DNA of 64,000 nucleotides from Terriglobus saanensis SP1PR4 (GCF_000179915.2 NC_014963.1:4154001-4218000); one strand, 5' to 3'. Counted from the first letter of the stretch, positions 17,293 through 26,688 are shown. Notes: generated by a model not told the origin, from the sequence alone. Numbers and translations: made by a program.

Positions 17293-18648
17293 CTATCCAA
17301 ATAAAACCGTCTGCAGAAATTCGTTGCGGAACTTGCCCTGCGGATCGTACTTGGCCACCAGCGCCTTGAAGTCGTTGGCCTTCGGGTAAAGCTTGTCGAT
17401 CTGCGCCGCCTTCAACGCAAACATCTTCGCCCAATGCGGACGCGCCTGGAACGGAGCCAGCTTCGCTTCGATCTGCGGAAGGATCTTCTGCACCGCCTCC
17501 CACTCCGGCTTCCATGTGAAGTGGATCGCAAGCGACTTCCGCTGGTACGCCATGCTCATCCAGAGGTCGTCCGCCGCGATGGCGCGAACTTCCGTCACAA
17601 AAATGTGCGGCGTAATCTGCTTACGCAGACTCTCCACGGCCAGCACCGCCTCATACGCGTGCTCGAAGGGCACGAAGTACTCCGTCTGGATCTCTTTGCC
17701 CGTGGAGGGCGTGAACTCCATCTTGAAGTGAGGCAGGCGCTCGTACCACTTGCCGACGGTATTCATCTGCTCGGTCGTCTTCTCGGCGGACTGGCCCACA
17801 ACGGGATGCAGCTTCTTCGTCGCCAGCGTCGCACCGTAGAACATCGGCGGCGGCGTGGCGTCCCCACCCTGGTCGACGCGGCGCTTGATCCACACCTCCC
17901 ACGCCTGGTGCTTCTGCCAGTTGGTAAACAGCGACAGGCTATAGCCCGTTCCCATAATGGCTGCGAAGTTATGCTCCAGCTGGCCGAAGTCCAGATCCTC
18001 ATAGACCACCTGCGTCATCTGGTAACTCGGCTGCACATCCAGCGTCACATGCGTCACCACACCCAGCGCGCCCAGGCCAACCACAGCGCCCAGAAACTCT
18101 TCGCCATCCTTCGCCCGCGAAAGCGTATGCACCGCGCCATCCGCTGCGACCAACTCGATCGCCGAAACCGCCGTCGCCAGATTGCCGTTGCGTACACCAG
18201 AGCCATGCGTCGCCGTGGCAATGGATCCGGCCACCGAGATATGCGGGAGCGATGCGAGGTTATGCAGTGCAAATCCCTTGGCATCCAGTTGCTGCGCCAA
18301 CTCGCCGTACTTGATGCCTCCACCGACCTTCACCGTCTTCGCCGCCGCGTCCAGCAAGACATCCTTCAGCCCCAGCGTGGAGATCTGCGCCACCGTGGAA
18401 TCCGCAATGCCGTTGAAGGAGTGCCGCGTCCCCAAGGCGCGCGCATGGTTCACACTGCGCACAGCATCCTGCACCTCGGCAACGTTCGCAGGCTGCAGTA
18501 CTTTGTTGGTGTGGTAGTGAAACGTCCCGCTCCAGTTTTCGCGCGGCACGGGCGTTGGCGCAGGAGAATCCGTCGCATCTGCAATCCCTGCAACGGCCAT
18601 CGTGGCTGCCAGCGCGGCAGACCCCTTCAGAAAATCTCGCTTATCCAT
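17293..18648 (-). CDS. FAD-linked alditol/aldonolactone oxidase, Tat-type leader
   Basis: A 451-aa oxidase of the vanillyl-alcohol-oxidase fold. It has an FAD-binding domain with GTRHSFN near residue 70, where the His is the usual covalent flavin attachment site of alditol and gulonolactone oxidases, and ATATHGSGVRNGNLA near 137. The C-terminal sugar-lactone oxidase domain ends with PFQARPHWAKMFAL and LYPKANDF. The leader MDKRDFLKGSAALAATMAVA resembles a Tat signal, though it has KR instead of RR. The start at 18648 gives this leader; ATG at 18666 is an alternative. It converges tail-to-tail with the preceding secreted protein, 6 bases apart. Substrate probably an alditol or aldonolactone. 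Confidence 0.85.
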   Translation of the reverse strand: MDKRDFLKGSAALAATMAVAGIADATDSPAPTPVPRENWSGTFHYHTNKVLQPANVAEVQDAVRSVNHARALGTRHSFNGIADSTVAQISTLGLKDVLLDAAAKTVKVGGGIKYGELAQQLDAKGFALHNLASLPHISVAGSIATATHGSGVRNGNLATAVSAIELVAADGAVHTLSRAKDGEEFLGAVVGLGALGVVTHVTLDVQPSYQMTQVVYEDLDFGQLEHNFAAIMGTGYSLSLFTNWQKHQAWEVWIKRRVDQGGDATPPPMFYGATLATKKLHPVVGQSAEKTTEQMNTVGKWYERLPHFKMEFTPSTGKEIQTEYFVPFEHAYEAVLAVESLRKQITPHIFVTEVRAIAADDLWMSMAYQRKSLAIHFTWKPEWEAVQKILPQIEAKLAPFQARPHWAKMFALKAAQIDKLYPKANDFKALVAKYDPQGKFRNEFLQTVLFG

Positions 18649-18703
18649 CGGGTCTATGGGCTCCATTCTGTTGCAGATTCTAGACCCGTCGCCAAACCTT
18701 TGG

Positions 18704-18729
18704 CTCCAGCGAGATACTCCAGCGAGATA
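18704..18729. repeat. Exact 13-bp tandem duplication before the GNAT gene
   Basis: CTCCAGCGAGATA occurs twice back to back, ending 8 bases before the acetyltransferase ATG at 18738, in the divergent promoter region of the oxidase and acetyltransferase. Confidence 0.8.
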
Positions 18730-18737
18730 ATAGTGCG

Positions 18738-19199
18738 ATGGATACCTCCTCCCCAGATCTGACCATTCGGCACGCCGAGCTCCAGGATGCCCTGGAGATC
18801 TCCCGGCTCGCATGGCAGCTCGGCTACGAACGCAGTCCCGAAGCCGTGCGCGTCTGGATCGAATGCCTCGGAACGCGCACCGATCATCAGGCTGCCTTCG
18901 TCGCCTGCACGGAAGAAGAGGTCGTCGGCTGGATTGAGGTGTCGGTCGAAAACCGCATCCAGACACCTCCCTTCGCTCTCATCGGAGGCCTGGTCGTAAA
19001 AGATGGCATACGCGGGGCGGGCATAGGCCGGCGGCTTTGTGAAGAAGCAGAGATCTGGGCCCGGCAGCACGGGTTGGAGCGCATTCGTGTCACTTCCCGC
19101 AGCACACGCGAAGCCGCACACCGGTTTTATCTGCGGGACGGGTATCGCGAGGTCAAAACCTCCCTGGTCTTTGAAAAGAAACTCTCGGAGAAAGCCTGA
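18738..19199 (+). CDS. GNAT family N-acetyltransferase
   Basis: A 153-aa acetyl-CoA dependent acyltransferase. The GNAT fold is visible as LTIRHAELQDALEISRLAWQ at the N-terminus, VGWIEVSVE strand near 60, and the acetyl-CoA pyrophosphate loop VVKDGIRGAGIGRRLCEEAE near 88 (RGxGxGRxL). A final RVTSRSTREAAHRFYLRDGY follows, typical of aminoglycoside/amine acetyltransferase-like members. Substrate unknown. It is divergent from the FAD oxidase with 89 bases between. Confidence 0.88.
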   Translation: MDTSSPDLTIRHAELQDALEISRLAWQLGYERSPEAVRVWIECLGTRTDHQAAFVACTEEEVVGWIEVSVENRIQTPPFALIGGLVVKDGIRGAGIGRRLCEEAEIWARQHGLERIRVTSRSTREAAHRFYLRDGYREVKTSLVFEKKLSEKA

Positions 19200-19287
19200 G
19201 GTGCCAACAGCCGATCCGTAACAGATTCCAGACGAACTTTCTCTATCATTTCCACGCCGAGGCCGCAGAAGCGGTATAAAGGGGCAG

Positions 19288-20250
19288 ATGCGCCGCCGCA
19301 CACGTTACTCCGTTCTGATCGCGCTCTCCATCTTCGCCCTCATTGGCGTGGCCGTTTTCCTTCGCTTCCATGCGCCACCAGAGGTGGCCCGTCTTCTGCC
19401 CGAGTCGGACGCCATCGTCTACTTCAACCTGAAGCCGATCCGCGCCGCCTCGCGCTTTGACCAGAAGCCCATCACACCCTCGCCCGAGTACAAGAAGTTC
19501 CTCGACGCCACCGGCATCCGCTTCGACCGCGACCTCGACCGCGCCGCCTTTTCGCTCCATCGCATGCCCGATCCCAACGGACCGAACGGTCCCGTGGCTT
19601 ACTCCGAGGTCATGGAAGGCCGCTTCGATGCGAACCGGCTCCTGGCATGGTTCGACGCCAACGCCACCTCGCGCGAGACCTACGCAGGACACACGATCTA
19701 CACCATTCCTGTGGAAGGCCGCAGCTTCCGCGTGACGACGCTCGGATACGACATGGTGGCCGGGTCCAACATGCCCACGGTCGAACAGATCCACTCCATC
19801 ATCGACCGCTACGCCTCCGCAGCCTCGCCCTTCTCAGGATCTTCGCTTCTTTCCGCGCGCTATCGCGAAGTACCGATCTTCGCTCTGGCCTGGGGCATCG
19901 GCCATGTCGGTCTTCCCTTCTCCGACAATGGAAAAATCAAGGTCTACGGCCTCACCCTTCCGCTCGGCGAAGATACGGAGCTGATCGCTTCGGTCACCTT
20001 CCGCGGCTCGCTCCATCTGCGCGTGGAAGAGATCGCTCCTTCGGAAGACATCGCTAAGCACACAGAACTGAATCTCAGCACCTTGCTGAACCTGGTGCGC
20101 GGCTTCGCTCCGCAGACCGCAACGACGCCGGAAGACATGGCAACACGCGATCTGCTGAACTCACTCAAGATCGATCGCCACGAGGACCGCGTTCTGATCA
20201 CAGGCACCGTACCCACCGCCGTCCTCGAAAGCGCCGCCGCCAGCCACTAG
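19288..20250 (+). CDS. Membrane-anchored protein of unknown function
   Basis: A 320-aa protein with one N-terminal membrane anchor (YSVLIALSIFALIGVAVFL, residues 7-25) and a large extracytoplasmic domain. The domain starts ARLLPESDAIVYFNLKPIR, a pattern I associate with conserved acidobacterial proteins of unknown role whose domain resembles DUF3352-like folds. Near 45-150 it alternates beta strands with GRFDANRLLAWFDANA. No catalytic motif is seen. Stop is followed by a cluster of palindromic repeats. Function unknown. Confidence 0.65.
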   Translation: MRRRTRYSVLIALSIFALIGVAVFLRFHAPPEVARLLPESDAIVYFNLKPIRAASRFDQKPITPSPEYKKFLDATGIRFDRDLDRAAFSLHRMPDPNGPNGPVAYSEVMEGRFDANRLLAWFDANATSRETYAGHTIYTIPVEGRSFRVTTLGYDMVAGSNMPTVEQIHSIIDRYASAASPFSGSSLLSARYREVPIFALAWGIGHVGLPFSDNGKIKVYGLTLPLGEDTELIASVTFRGSLHLRVEEIAPSEDIAKHTELNLSTLLNLVRGFAPQTATTPEDMATRDLLNSLKIDRHEDRVLITGTVPTAVLESAAASH

Positions 20251-20265
20251 AACGCAACATCATTT

Positions 20266-20500
20266 TTTGTCATCCCATAGGGATCTGCTTTTGCCTTTGT
20301 GCCCCATTCTTTCGCGCTCTTTGAAAGTGGGGTCGCGCAGAGCGCACAAATCGGATTTATCAGGAAGCCAAACCCGGATGCCCCATGTCCCGCTTTTGGG
20401 ACATGGGTATTCGCGCGAAAGCGCGAACCTATAAAACCACAAGCGTCCCACCCGCACATCGCAAAAAACGCGATGTACGGGGCACCCAGTTTTTGGGCAG
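20266..20500. repeat. Cluster of palindromic repeat units between two genes
   Basis: The 251-base gap is almost entirely repeats. A shortened copy of the GTCATTCCGTAG family lies at about 20266-20292. A GCCCCATTCTTTCGC-family arm lies at about 20299-20335. A 10-bp hairpin CCCATGTCCC/GGGACATGGG spans 20382-20407, a TTCGCGC/GCGCGAA hairpin 20410-20427, and ACATCGC/GCGATGT about 20456-20475. They may terminate transcription from both converging genes. No gene is visible. Confidence 0.7.
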
Positions 20501-20501
20501 C

Positions 20502-22886
20502 CTAAGCAATCTCAGCTTCTCCCGGCGTCAACGTAAACGCAACGCTCTGCACCCCAAGCGTCGGATGCTTCGCCTTCAACGTCACCGTCCCCGCCACCTC
20601 ACCCGCACGGACCCAGATCGCACCCGTCCCACCCACAAGCGCAAACGGATTGTCACCGATCAGCTCCGCATTGCCCTCCAGCGTGAACTCGATCGCATCC
20701 GCCGCAAAGGGACGGATCTTACCGAACTCATCGTTCACACGCAGGACCACACGCACCGAATCCGCTCCATCCGCCACAAGCGTCGTCTCATCCGGCACCA
20801 GGACAAACTCCTGATCCACACCCTTGCCGCTGTACTTCTTGGAGAGCGCCAGCTTGCCGCCAATGTATCCATCAATCCGCAGATCGCCCCAGACAGCCTC
20901 CTTCATCTCCACCGGAATGGAGAACGGCGGATGCTTCAAGCTAGGAAACTGCTTACGGTCCGGATCGCCTTCACCGACAACAAACTCGCCCTTCGCATTC
21001 GTCACCGTGAGCTTCAGGTGATCGCAGTTGGAGCTGATCAGGGCGTACGTAAAGCCGATAGACTCATCACCCTTCGCCCAGTGAAACGCGGGTTCGATGA
21101 CAATTTCCTCCGCAGGTTCGCAGAGCGATTTGTAGAAGCCCGCCGCGGGCTTCGGCGTGCGGAAGATGTCCATCACACCGTGGTAGCAGATGCGGTCACC
21201 GGAGCCGAAGTTGTCGTGCGTGTTGTAGTCGAAGGCGCACCATGCAATGCCGCCCGCATACTGCGGATCGCTGGCAAGCTGATCGTGCACGCGCGCGTGA
21301 CGGATCGTGTGTTCGCGCAGCCGCTCTTCCTGGTCGATCGTCTTCGTCGGATAGGTGTGGCCGACAAACTCCGTGTTCAGGTAACGCGGATGGTTGGGCT
21401 TCTTGAGCGGCCAGCCAAAGTCGTTCATCGTGAAGACGTCTTCCAGGAACTCCGACTCCTGGAAGTAGCGGATGCCGCCCGTCTGCCGCGACGTATCCAG
21501 CGCGTGCGAGAGCGCATTGGTGCGCGTGTAGAAGTCGTGGTTGTCCCGCGACTCGTTGATGCGCACGCCCCAAAGAATCACCGAGGGATGGTTCCAGTCG
21601 CGGCGCACCATGCGGCGAACGTTGTCCACGGCAACATCCTGCCATGCCTTGTCGCCGATATGCTGCCATCCCGGGATCTCTTCCAGCACCAGCAGACCCA
21701 TCTCATCGCAGGCGTCCAGAAAGTGTCGGCTCTGCGGATAGTGTGAGGTGCGGACGATGTTGCAGCGCAGGTCCTGGCGAAGGATCTTCGCGTCCTGCCG
21801 CTGCGCACGCGCGGGCATCGCCTGCCCCACCCACGGAAACGTCTGATGGCGATCCAGACCATGCAGCTTCACGATCTTGCCGTTCAGCGAGAAACCCTGC
21901 TCCGTAAACATCGCCTCACGGAAGCCGATGCGGCGCGCATCTTCGTCGATGACCTTGCCGTTCTCCAGCACCTCGACATGCACCGTGTAGAGCTTCGGAT
22001 GGTCCAGACTCCAGAGGTCGAACTTCCCTGCAAGCTTATCGAAGGTCACCGTAGCCGTCGGCGCGTCGGTAGCAGGATTAAACGCCATCGCTCCATTCGC
22101 CTGATCGTCGTCGGTGGCGTTGTGCCGCTTCACGGCGGGCTGTGCGATCTTCCCTGCCGCCTTGGCCAGGACGCGCTCGCCATCCCGCAACTCTGCGCGA
22201 ACGGAGAGCGGGCCATGCGTGGAGTTCGCGGCACGTTCGAGATAGAGATTCACATCCACCGTCGGAGCGGCGCCGAGAACGTTCTTCGGCTGCACATGAA
22301 TGTTTTCGAGAAAAGTCTGCGGCACGATGCGCAAAGCAACTTCGCGGTAGATGCCGCCGAAGGTGAGGTAATCGACCTCGTAGCCAAAGGGAGGAATGTC
22401 CTTGCGCTCCGTCGAATCCACCGCAACCGAAAGCAGGTTCGTTCCACTGGGGTCGAGATGTTCCGTCAACTCGAAGCTGAAGGGTGTGTAGCCTCCGCGA
22501 TACTCTCCCAGCCGCTTGCCATTCAGGTAAACCGTAGACGCCGTCATGACGCCTTCAAAGTCCACGAAGACACGGCGTCCCTTCGCATCCGCAGGAACCT
22601 TCAGCATGCGCCGGTAGACCGAGACGAACTCGTAACTGCGGTCATCGAAGCCATGCCACGGCAGGCGAACATTCGTGTGCGGCACCGTCACCTCGGCAAA
22701 CGTAGAGTCGTCAAACCCAGGCTGATGCGCCTCTGCCGTGTTCGTGTTGCGATAGCGCCAACCGCGATTGATCGGAAGGATCGTGCGTCCGCTCTGCATG
22801 CTGGCAGGTGCTGCAACAGCCTTTGCTGCTACCGTCGCACCTGCGACGAGGGTTCCACTGGTCTTCAAAAAACTGCGACGGTCCAT
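20502..22886 (-). CDS. Tat-exported glycoside hydrolase family 2 protein (beta-galactosidase-like)
   Basis: A 794-aa GH2 enzyme expected to release beta-linked galactose, mannose or glucuronate residues outside the cytoplasm. The leader MDRRSFLKTSGTLVAGATVA is a textbook Tat signal. Order of domains: sugar-binding jelly roll (about 45-190, with GVMTASTVYLNGKRLGEYRGG), immunoglobulin-like domain, then a TIM barrel with HGLDRHQTFPWVGQAM. The acid/base site is in WGVRINESRDN (NE) and the probable nucleophile in LNTEFVGH. C-terminal DUF4982/invasin-like Ig domains end in GVQSVAFTLTPGEAEIA. It precedes no gene in-strand; GH1 lies 14 bases upstream, so the two are an operon. Exact substrate is not predictable. 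Confidence 0.9.
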   Translation of the reverse strand: MDRRSFLKTSGTLVAGATVAAKAVAAPASMQSGRTILPINRGWRYRNTNTAEAHQPGFDDSTFAEVTVPHTNVRLPWHGFDDRSYEFVSVYRRMLKVPADAKGRRVFVDFEGVMTASTVYLNGKRLGEYRGGYTPFSFELTEHLDPSGTNLLSVAVDSTERKDIPPFGYEVDYLTFGGIYREVALRIVPQTFLENIHVQPKNVLGAAPTVDVNLYLERAANSTHGPLSVRAELRDGERVLAKAAGKIAQPAVKRHNATDDDQANGAMAFNPATDAPTATVTFDKLAGKFDLWSLDHPKLYTVHVEVLENGKVIDEDARRIGFREAMFTEQGFSLNGKIVKLHGLDRHQTFPWVGQAMPARAQRQDAKILRQDLRCNIVRTSHYPQSRHFLDACDEMGLLVLEEIPGWQHIGDKAWQDVAVDNVRRMVRRDWNHPSVILWGVRINESRDNHDFYTRTNALSHALDTSRQTGGIRYFQESEFLEDVFTMNDFGWPLKKPNHPRYLNTEFVGHTYPTKTIDQEERLREHTIRHARVHDQLASDPQYAGGIAWCAFDYNTHDNFGSGDRICYHGVMDIFRTPKPAAGFYKSLCEPAEEIVIEPAFHWAKGDESIGFTYALISSNCDHLKLTVTNAKGEFVVGEGDPDRKQFPSLKHPPFSIPVEMKEAVWGDLRIDGYIGGKLALSKKYSGKGVDQEFVLVPDETTLVADGADSVRVVLRVNDEFGKIRPFAADAIEFTLEGNAELIGDNPFALVGGTGAIWVRAGEVAGTVTLKAKHPTLGVQSVAFTLTPGEAEIA

Positions 22887-22900
22887 CGTTCTCCCCTGGG

Positions 22901-24352
22901 TTATACGAGCGAATTATGCGCGATGATGTTCTTGTAAAAGTCGGACGAGAGCTTGGGCGTCCGCTTCTGCGTTGCGAAGTCGACATAGGTAATCCCGAAG
23001 CGCTTCTCATAGCCGTCGGCCCACTCGTAGTTGTCCAGCAGACTCCAAAGGAAGTACCCCTTGACCGGTGCTCCCTCCGTGATGCCGCGATGAAGCTGCG
23101 TCAGATACTGGCGCAGGAACATGACGCGGTCGGAGTCCAGAACGCATCCCTTGCTGTCCACCACATCATCCGCAGAACAGCCGTTCTCCGTGATGTAGAT
23201 CTCTTTCACGCCCCACAGCTTGGCCGCGAACTTCGGCGCCCAGCGCAACGCCTCGGGACCTATATACAGCCACGGCGAAGCCATGTGCGGATAGCTCTTC
23301 GGATTCTTCACGTGCATGTAGCCAAGCGGCGTATCGTCCGCGATGACGGGCGTCGCCGTGTAGCAGTTGAGACCGGCGAAATCCAGCGGCGAAGCAATGA
23401 TCTTCAACTCCTCCGGCGTAAACTTCGGTGCGTCCGCGCCGAGGTTTGCAAGATAGTGGTCCGTGTAGCGACCCTCCTGGATCACGGTCATGTACATCGC
23501 GTTCTCTTCGCGGAAGGCAATCTCGGCTGCATGAACGTTCGCGGGCGTCTCGATCGCAGGAACCGCATTCTCGCAGTTCTCTGCCAGGCCGACCTTCGTG
23601 CCCTTCTTCGCCGCAGCGCGAATCGCCTGCACCGCCATGCCGTGGCCCAACACCGCGTGATGCCTCACCTGCGCCAGCTTGCCACGCGAAACGTTCAGAC
23701 CGGGAGCATGGCGTCCACCGCCGTAACCGATCTCCACGAACGAACGCATCTCGTTCATCGTCATGAAGTGGCTGATGCGGTCCGAGAGCTTGCCCGCCAC
23801 ATAGCCGCAGTAATCCGCGAACCACTTGGTAATGTCGTGGTTCTGCCAGCCGCCCTTGTCTTCGAGCACCTGCGGCAGGTCCCAGTGGTAGAGCGTGCAG
23901 TAGGGCGCAATGCCGTTCGCATGCAACTCATCCAGAATACGGTTGTAGAAGTCCAGGCCCTGCGGATTGGGTGTGCCGGTGCCGTTGGGAAAGACGCGCG
24001 GCCAGGCGATCGAGAAGCGCACCACGGTGAGACCGAGGTCCTTCATCAGCGCGATGTCTTTTTTATAAAGGTGAAAACTGTCGTCGGCTACATCGCCCGT
24101 ATCGCCGTTGTGCGTCTTGCCGGGCGTGTGCGAGAAGGTGTCCCAGATCGATGGGCCACGGCCTTCTTCGTGAATCGCGCCTTCTACCTGGTAGGAGGCA
24201 GTCGCCGATCCCCACAGAAATCCCTGCGGGAAGACAAGTCCCTTGCCCTCGACATCCCGCGTCGTGGACTTTGCGGCAGCTTCGACAAATCCTGTGGATC
24301 CGAGGGCTGCGACGGCGGCGGCACCTGTGGTGAGAAAACTTCTGCGCTTCAT
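22901..24352 (-). CDS. Tat-exported glycoside hydrolase family 1 beta-glucosidase
   Basis: A 483-aa GH1 enzyme, likely hydrolysing cellobiose or other beta-glucosides. Leader MKRRSFLTTGAAAVAALGS is a Tat signal; the ATG at 24352 has GGAGAGG right upstream, which rules out the longer frame from 24379. FPQGFLWGSATASYQVEGA is the GH1 N-terminal signature, nucleophile Glu is in IYITENGCS, and the acid/base Glu in FMTMNEMRSF, where the usual NEP has become NEM. WSLLDNYEWADGYEKRFG is the C-terminal substrate-binding block. It is 14 bases upstream of the GH2 gene on the same strand. Confidence 0.93.
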   Translation of the reverse strand: MKRRSFLTTGAAAVAALGSTGFVEAAAKSTTRDVEGKGLVFPQGFLWGSATASYQVEGAIHEEGRGPSIWDTFSHTPGKTHNGDTGDVADDSFHLYKKDIALMKDLGLTVVRFSIAWPRVFPNGTGTPNPQGLDFYNRILDELHANGIAPYCTLYHWDLPQVLEDKGGWQNHDITKWFADYCGYVAGKLSDRISHFMTMNEMRSFVEIGYGGGRHAPGLNVSRGKLAQVRHHAVLGHGMAVQAIRAAAKKGTKVGLAENCENAVPAIETPANVHAAEIAFREENAMYMTVIQEGRYTDHYLANLGADAPKFTPEELKIIASPLDFAGLNCYTATPVIADDTPLGYMHVKNPKSYPHMASPWLYIGPEALRWAPKFAAKLWGVKEIYITENGCSADDVVDSKGCVLDSDRVMFLRQYLTQLHRGITEGAPVKGYFLWSLLDNYEWADGYEKRFGITYVDFATQKRTPKLSSDFYKNIIAHNSLV

Positions 24353-24421
24353 AACCTCTCCTGCGAACGCGATCTGCAATCGCAGACAAGAGTAACCGAA
24401 ACACGGAAGGGATGAATCAGA

Positions 24422-25414
24422 CTAATGGGCGATCGTCGCCACGTCCGCCATGGTGCTGCGCAGATACTTATGGGGATTGACCGGCGTATTGCGGATGCGG
24501 ACCTCATAGTGGCAGTGATAGCCCGTCGTGCGTCCGCTGGACCCCACAAAACCGATCACTTGACCGCGCGTCACCTGCTGGCCCGAGACGACAGCGAAGC
24601 CCGACATATGACCGTACAGCGTCTTGATGCCGTTGCCGTGATCGATCAGCACCTCACGGCCATAGCCGTTGCCGAACGCCGCAGTGTCCACGACGCCGTC
24701 GGCTGCTGCATGGATCGGCGTTCCCTGCGGAGCGGAGATGTCTACGCCCTTGTGAAACTCGCCTTCACCCGCTCCCAGAACGGGATCTTCCCGCTGTCCG
24801 AAGGGCGAACTGATCGGCCCCATCACCGGCCAGAGCGAGGGTCCACTCGACACCAGCGAAAGATCGCTCAGCGGATCCAGGCTGCGCAGAGGGCTGGTGG
24901 AAAAGGTGCTCGAGATCACACGGCTCGCCGAGCCGTTCATCGCCGTAGACCGTAGAGCGTAGAAGTCTTCGACCGACTTGTAGTAATTCTCCTCGGTAAA
25001 CGTCGCCGTCGAACCGGAAGCGAGCTGCGCCGTGGCCTGCACTCCCGCCGACTTGGGAGCGTTCTTCTGAAGTCCCTTGGTCGTGGTCGTGAGCTTATTG
25101 ACCGTCAAACCGTATAGAGCGGAGACCTCGCTCGCCAACGACCCCAGCGAAGCCACCTGAACGTCTTTTTCGTGCGTCACCTTTTCCAGGTTCGCGTAGT
25201 CCTTGCGGAGCGAATTCTGCTCCTGCCGCATCTGGTTGAAACGAGCGGTCTTAAGCAGCATGCGCGAATACGACCCCGCCATCCCCGTGATGGTGAAAAG
25301 ACCAATCACAGCCGCCGCTACGAACATGTAGGCGTAATGCAGCGGCACAGGAAGCTTATTGAGCGTGCCGTCCTCGTCGCGAGAGACGAAGACGATATAA
25401 AAGCGCTTCTTCAA
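24422..25414 (-). CDS. M23 family peptidoglycan peptidase, membrane-anchored
   Basis: A 330-aa cell-wall endopeptidase (lysostaphin/LytM fold). A single membrane helix lies near residues 28-48 (YMFVAAAVIGLFTITGMAG), followed by a coiled-coil region (about 58-100), a Ser/Ala-rich linker and the C-terminal M23 domain. The zinc site is seen as FHKGVDISAPQGTP (HxxxD) and YHCHYEVRI (HxH), with LYGHMSGF between. All zinc ligands are present, so it should be active on peptide cross-links in the periplasm. It ends 69 bases upstream of the GH1 start, possibly the same transcript. Confidence 0.93.
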   Translation of the reverse strand: MKKRFYIVFVSRDEDGTLNKLPVPLHYAYMFVAAAVIGLFTITGMAGSYSRMLLKTARFNQMRQEQNSLRKDYANLEKVTHEKDVQVASLGSLASEVSALYGLTVNKLTTTTKGLQKNAPKSAGVQATAQLASGSTATFTEENYYKSVEDFYALRSTAMNGSASRVISSTFSTSPLRSLDPLSDLSLVSSGPSLWPVMGPISSPFGQREDPVLGAGEGEFHKGVDISAPQGTPIHAAADGVVDTAAFGNGYGREVLIDHGNGIKTLYGHMSGFAVVSGQQVTRGQVIGFVGSSGRTTGYHCHYEVRIRNTPVNPHKYLRSTMADVATIAH

Positions 25415-25648
25415 ATCAAATCAACCTTGCCTTCGGGCTCTTCGTGCTGTCTCTGCGGTTGGCAGAGAATCGGTCGGGGTATATGAGAAACGCCGATCTC
25501 GATTTGCATGCATCGATTCCCTGTTGGGCTTGGACGAGTTTAGCCCTTTCGAGGGGGTGGGGCAACCGGTTCCTAAGGCTTGGCAAAACGTTCCATCTTT
25601 GGCACTAAGGTTTCACCCGAGCACGGCATCTGGCGGTATTCTTACCGT

Positions 25649-26641
25649 GTGAACAAACAACATCATCAGGGCGAACGTAAATTCATTCAATCGGTACGGA
25701 CCCGTGCCGGGCGAGCCGGTGGACCTTTGCGGGTCGGCATCGGTGACGATGCCGCCGTTTTACGGCCTAAGGGCAAATCAGAGATCGTCGTCACCACGGA
25801 CTTTTCTCTGGAAAATACCCATTTCCGCCGTGACTGGCACCCGGCCAAAGCCGCGGGACACCGCTGCCTCGCGCGCGGTCTCAGCGACCTGGCCGCCATG
25901 GGCGCACGTCCCATGGGCGTCTTCCTCTCGCTTGCCTTACCCGTCGGCACCATGGACAAGGCCCCCGGCCGCAAGTGGGTCGACAACTTCCTCGAAGGCG
26001 TCCTGGAGCTTGCCAAGGCCAGCGGCGTGAAGCTGGGCGGAGGCGACACCGCCACGGCCCCCGGCAAAGAGATCCTCGCCGACATCGTCCTCCTCGGCTC
26101 CGTCCCCCGTGGAAAAGCCCTTCTCCGTTCCGGCGCGAAGGTCGGCGACGGCATCTACGTCACCGGAACCCTGGGCGCAGCCGCCGTCGAGCTCGAAGTT
26201 CTCTCCGACGACCCCAAGAAGTTCACCCGCGCCAAAGTCACCGACAAAGACGGTCATCCTCATCTCTTTCCCAAACCGCGCCTGAACGTCGGCCGCGCCC
26301 TGATTCGTCGCGCAGGGACCAGCAAGATCAACTCCGCCATCGATCTCAGCGACGGCCTCTCCACCGATCTCGCCCACCTCTGTGCCGAATCTGGCGTCGC
26401 CGCGATCATCGATGCCAAGTTGATTCCCCTCGGCGGTACCCTTCTGCACGCGCTCCACGGCGGCGAAGACTATGAACTCCTCTTCACCGGCAAGAAGGTT
26501 CCCAAACAGATTGCAGGCGTGAAGGTCACACGCATCGGCAAGATCCAGAAGGCCAAGAAGAACCAGCCTCCTGTGGTCATCCGCATGCCCGATGGCAGCG
26601 AGACTCCCCTGCTGGCCCGTGGTTGGGAGCACCAGATCTGA
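25649..26641 (+). CDS. thiL: Thiamine-monophosphate kinase
   Basis: Phosphorylates thiamine phosphate to thiamine diphosphate with ATP, the last step of thiamine synthesis. The 330-aa protein has the PurM/AIR-synthetase fold: GERKFIQSV opening helix, VGIGDDAAVL nucleotide/metal loop near 30, TTDFSLENTHF, ARGLSDLAAMGARP near 75, and KLGGGDTATAPG near 125. IDLSDGLSTDLAHLC near 230 and HGGEDYELLFTG follow. The GTG at 25649 was chosen because the family N-terminus starts just after it; an in-frame codon at 25580 would add 23 atypical residues. The 234 bases upstream hold no gene and no recognisable riboswitch. Confidence 0.93.
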   Translation: MNKQHHQGERKFIQSVRTRAGRAGGPLRVGIGDDAAVLRPKGKSEIVVTTDFSLENTHFRRDWHPAKAAGHRCLARGLSDLAAMGARPMGVFLSLALPVGTMDKAPGRKWVDNFLEGVLELAKASGVKLGGGDTATAPGKEILADIVLLGSVPRGKALLRSGAKVGDGIYVTGTLGAAAVELEVLSDDPKKFTRAKVTDKDGHPHLFPKPRLNVGRALIRRAGTSKINSAIDLSDGLSTDLAHLCAESGVAAIIDAKLIPLGGTLLHALHGGEDYELLFTGKKVPKQIAGVKVTRIGKIQKAKKNQPPVVIRMPDGSETPLLARGWEHQI

Positions 26642-26688
26642 GCAGCTTCTCCCCCAGTTGGAAGGCGACCACCCTCTCCGGTCCGCCC

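Noticed and set aside
20385-21746. A 453-codon open frame opposite the GH2 gene
   Set aside because: Begins within a repeat cluster and is rich in Arg/His; shadow of GH2.
22808-24415. A 535-codon open frame opposite the GH1 gene
   Set aside because: Shadow of GH1; no motif, and the GH1 motifs on the minus strand are unambiguous.
25415-25648. TPP riboswitch before thiL
   Set aside because: I looked for the conserved CUGAGA and ACCUGA-type cores and did not find a convincing pair.
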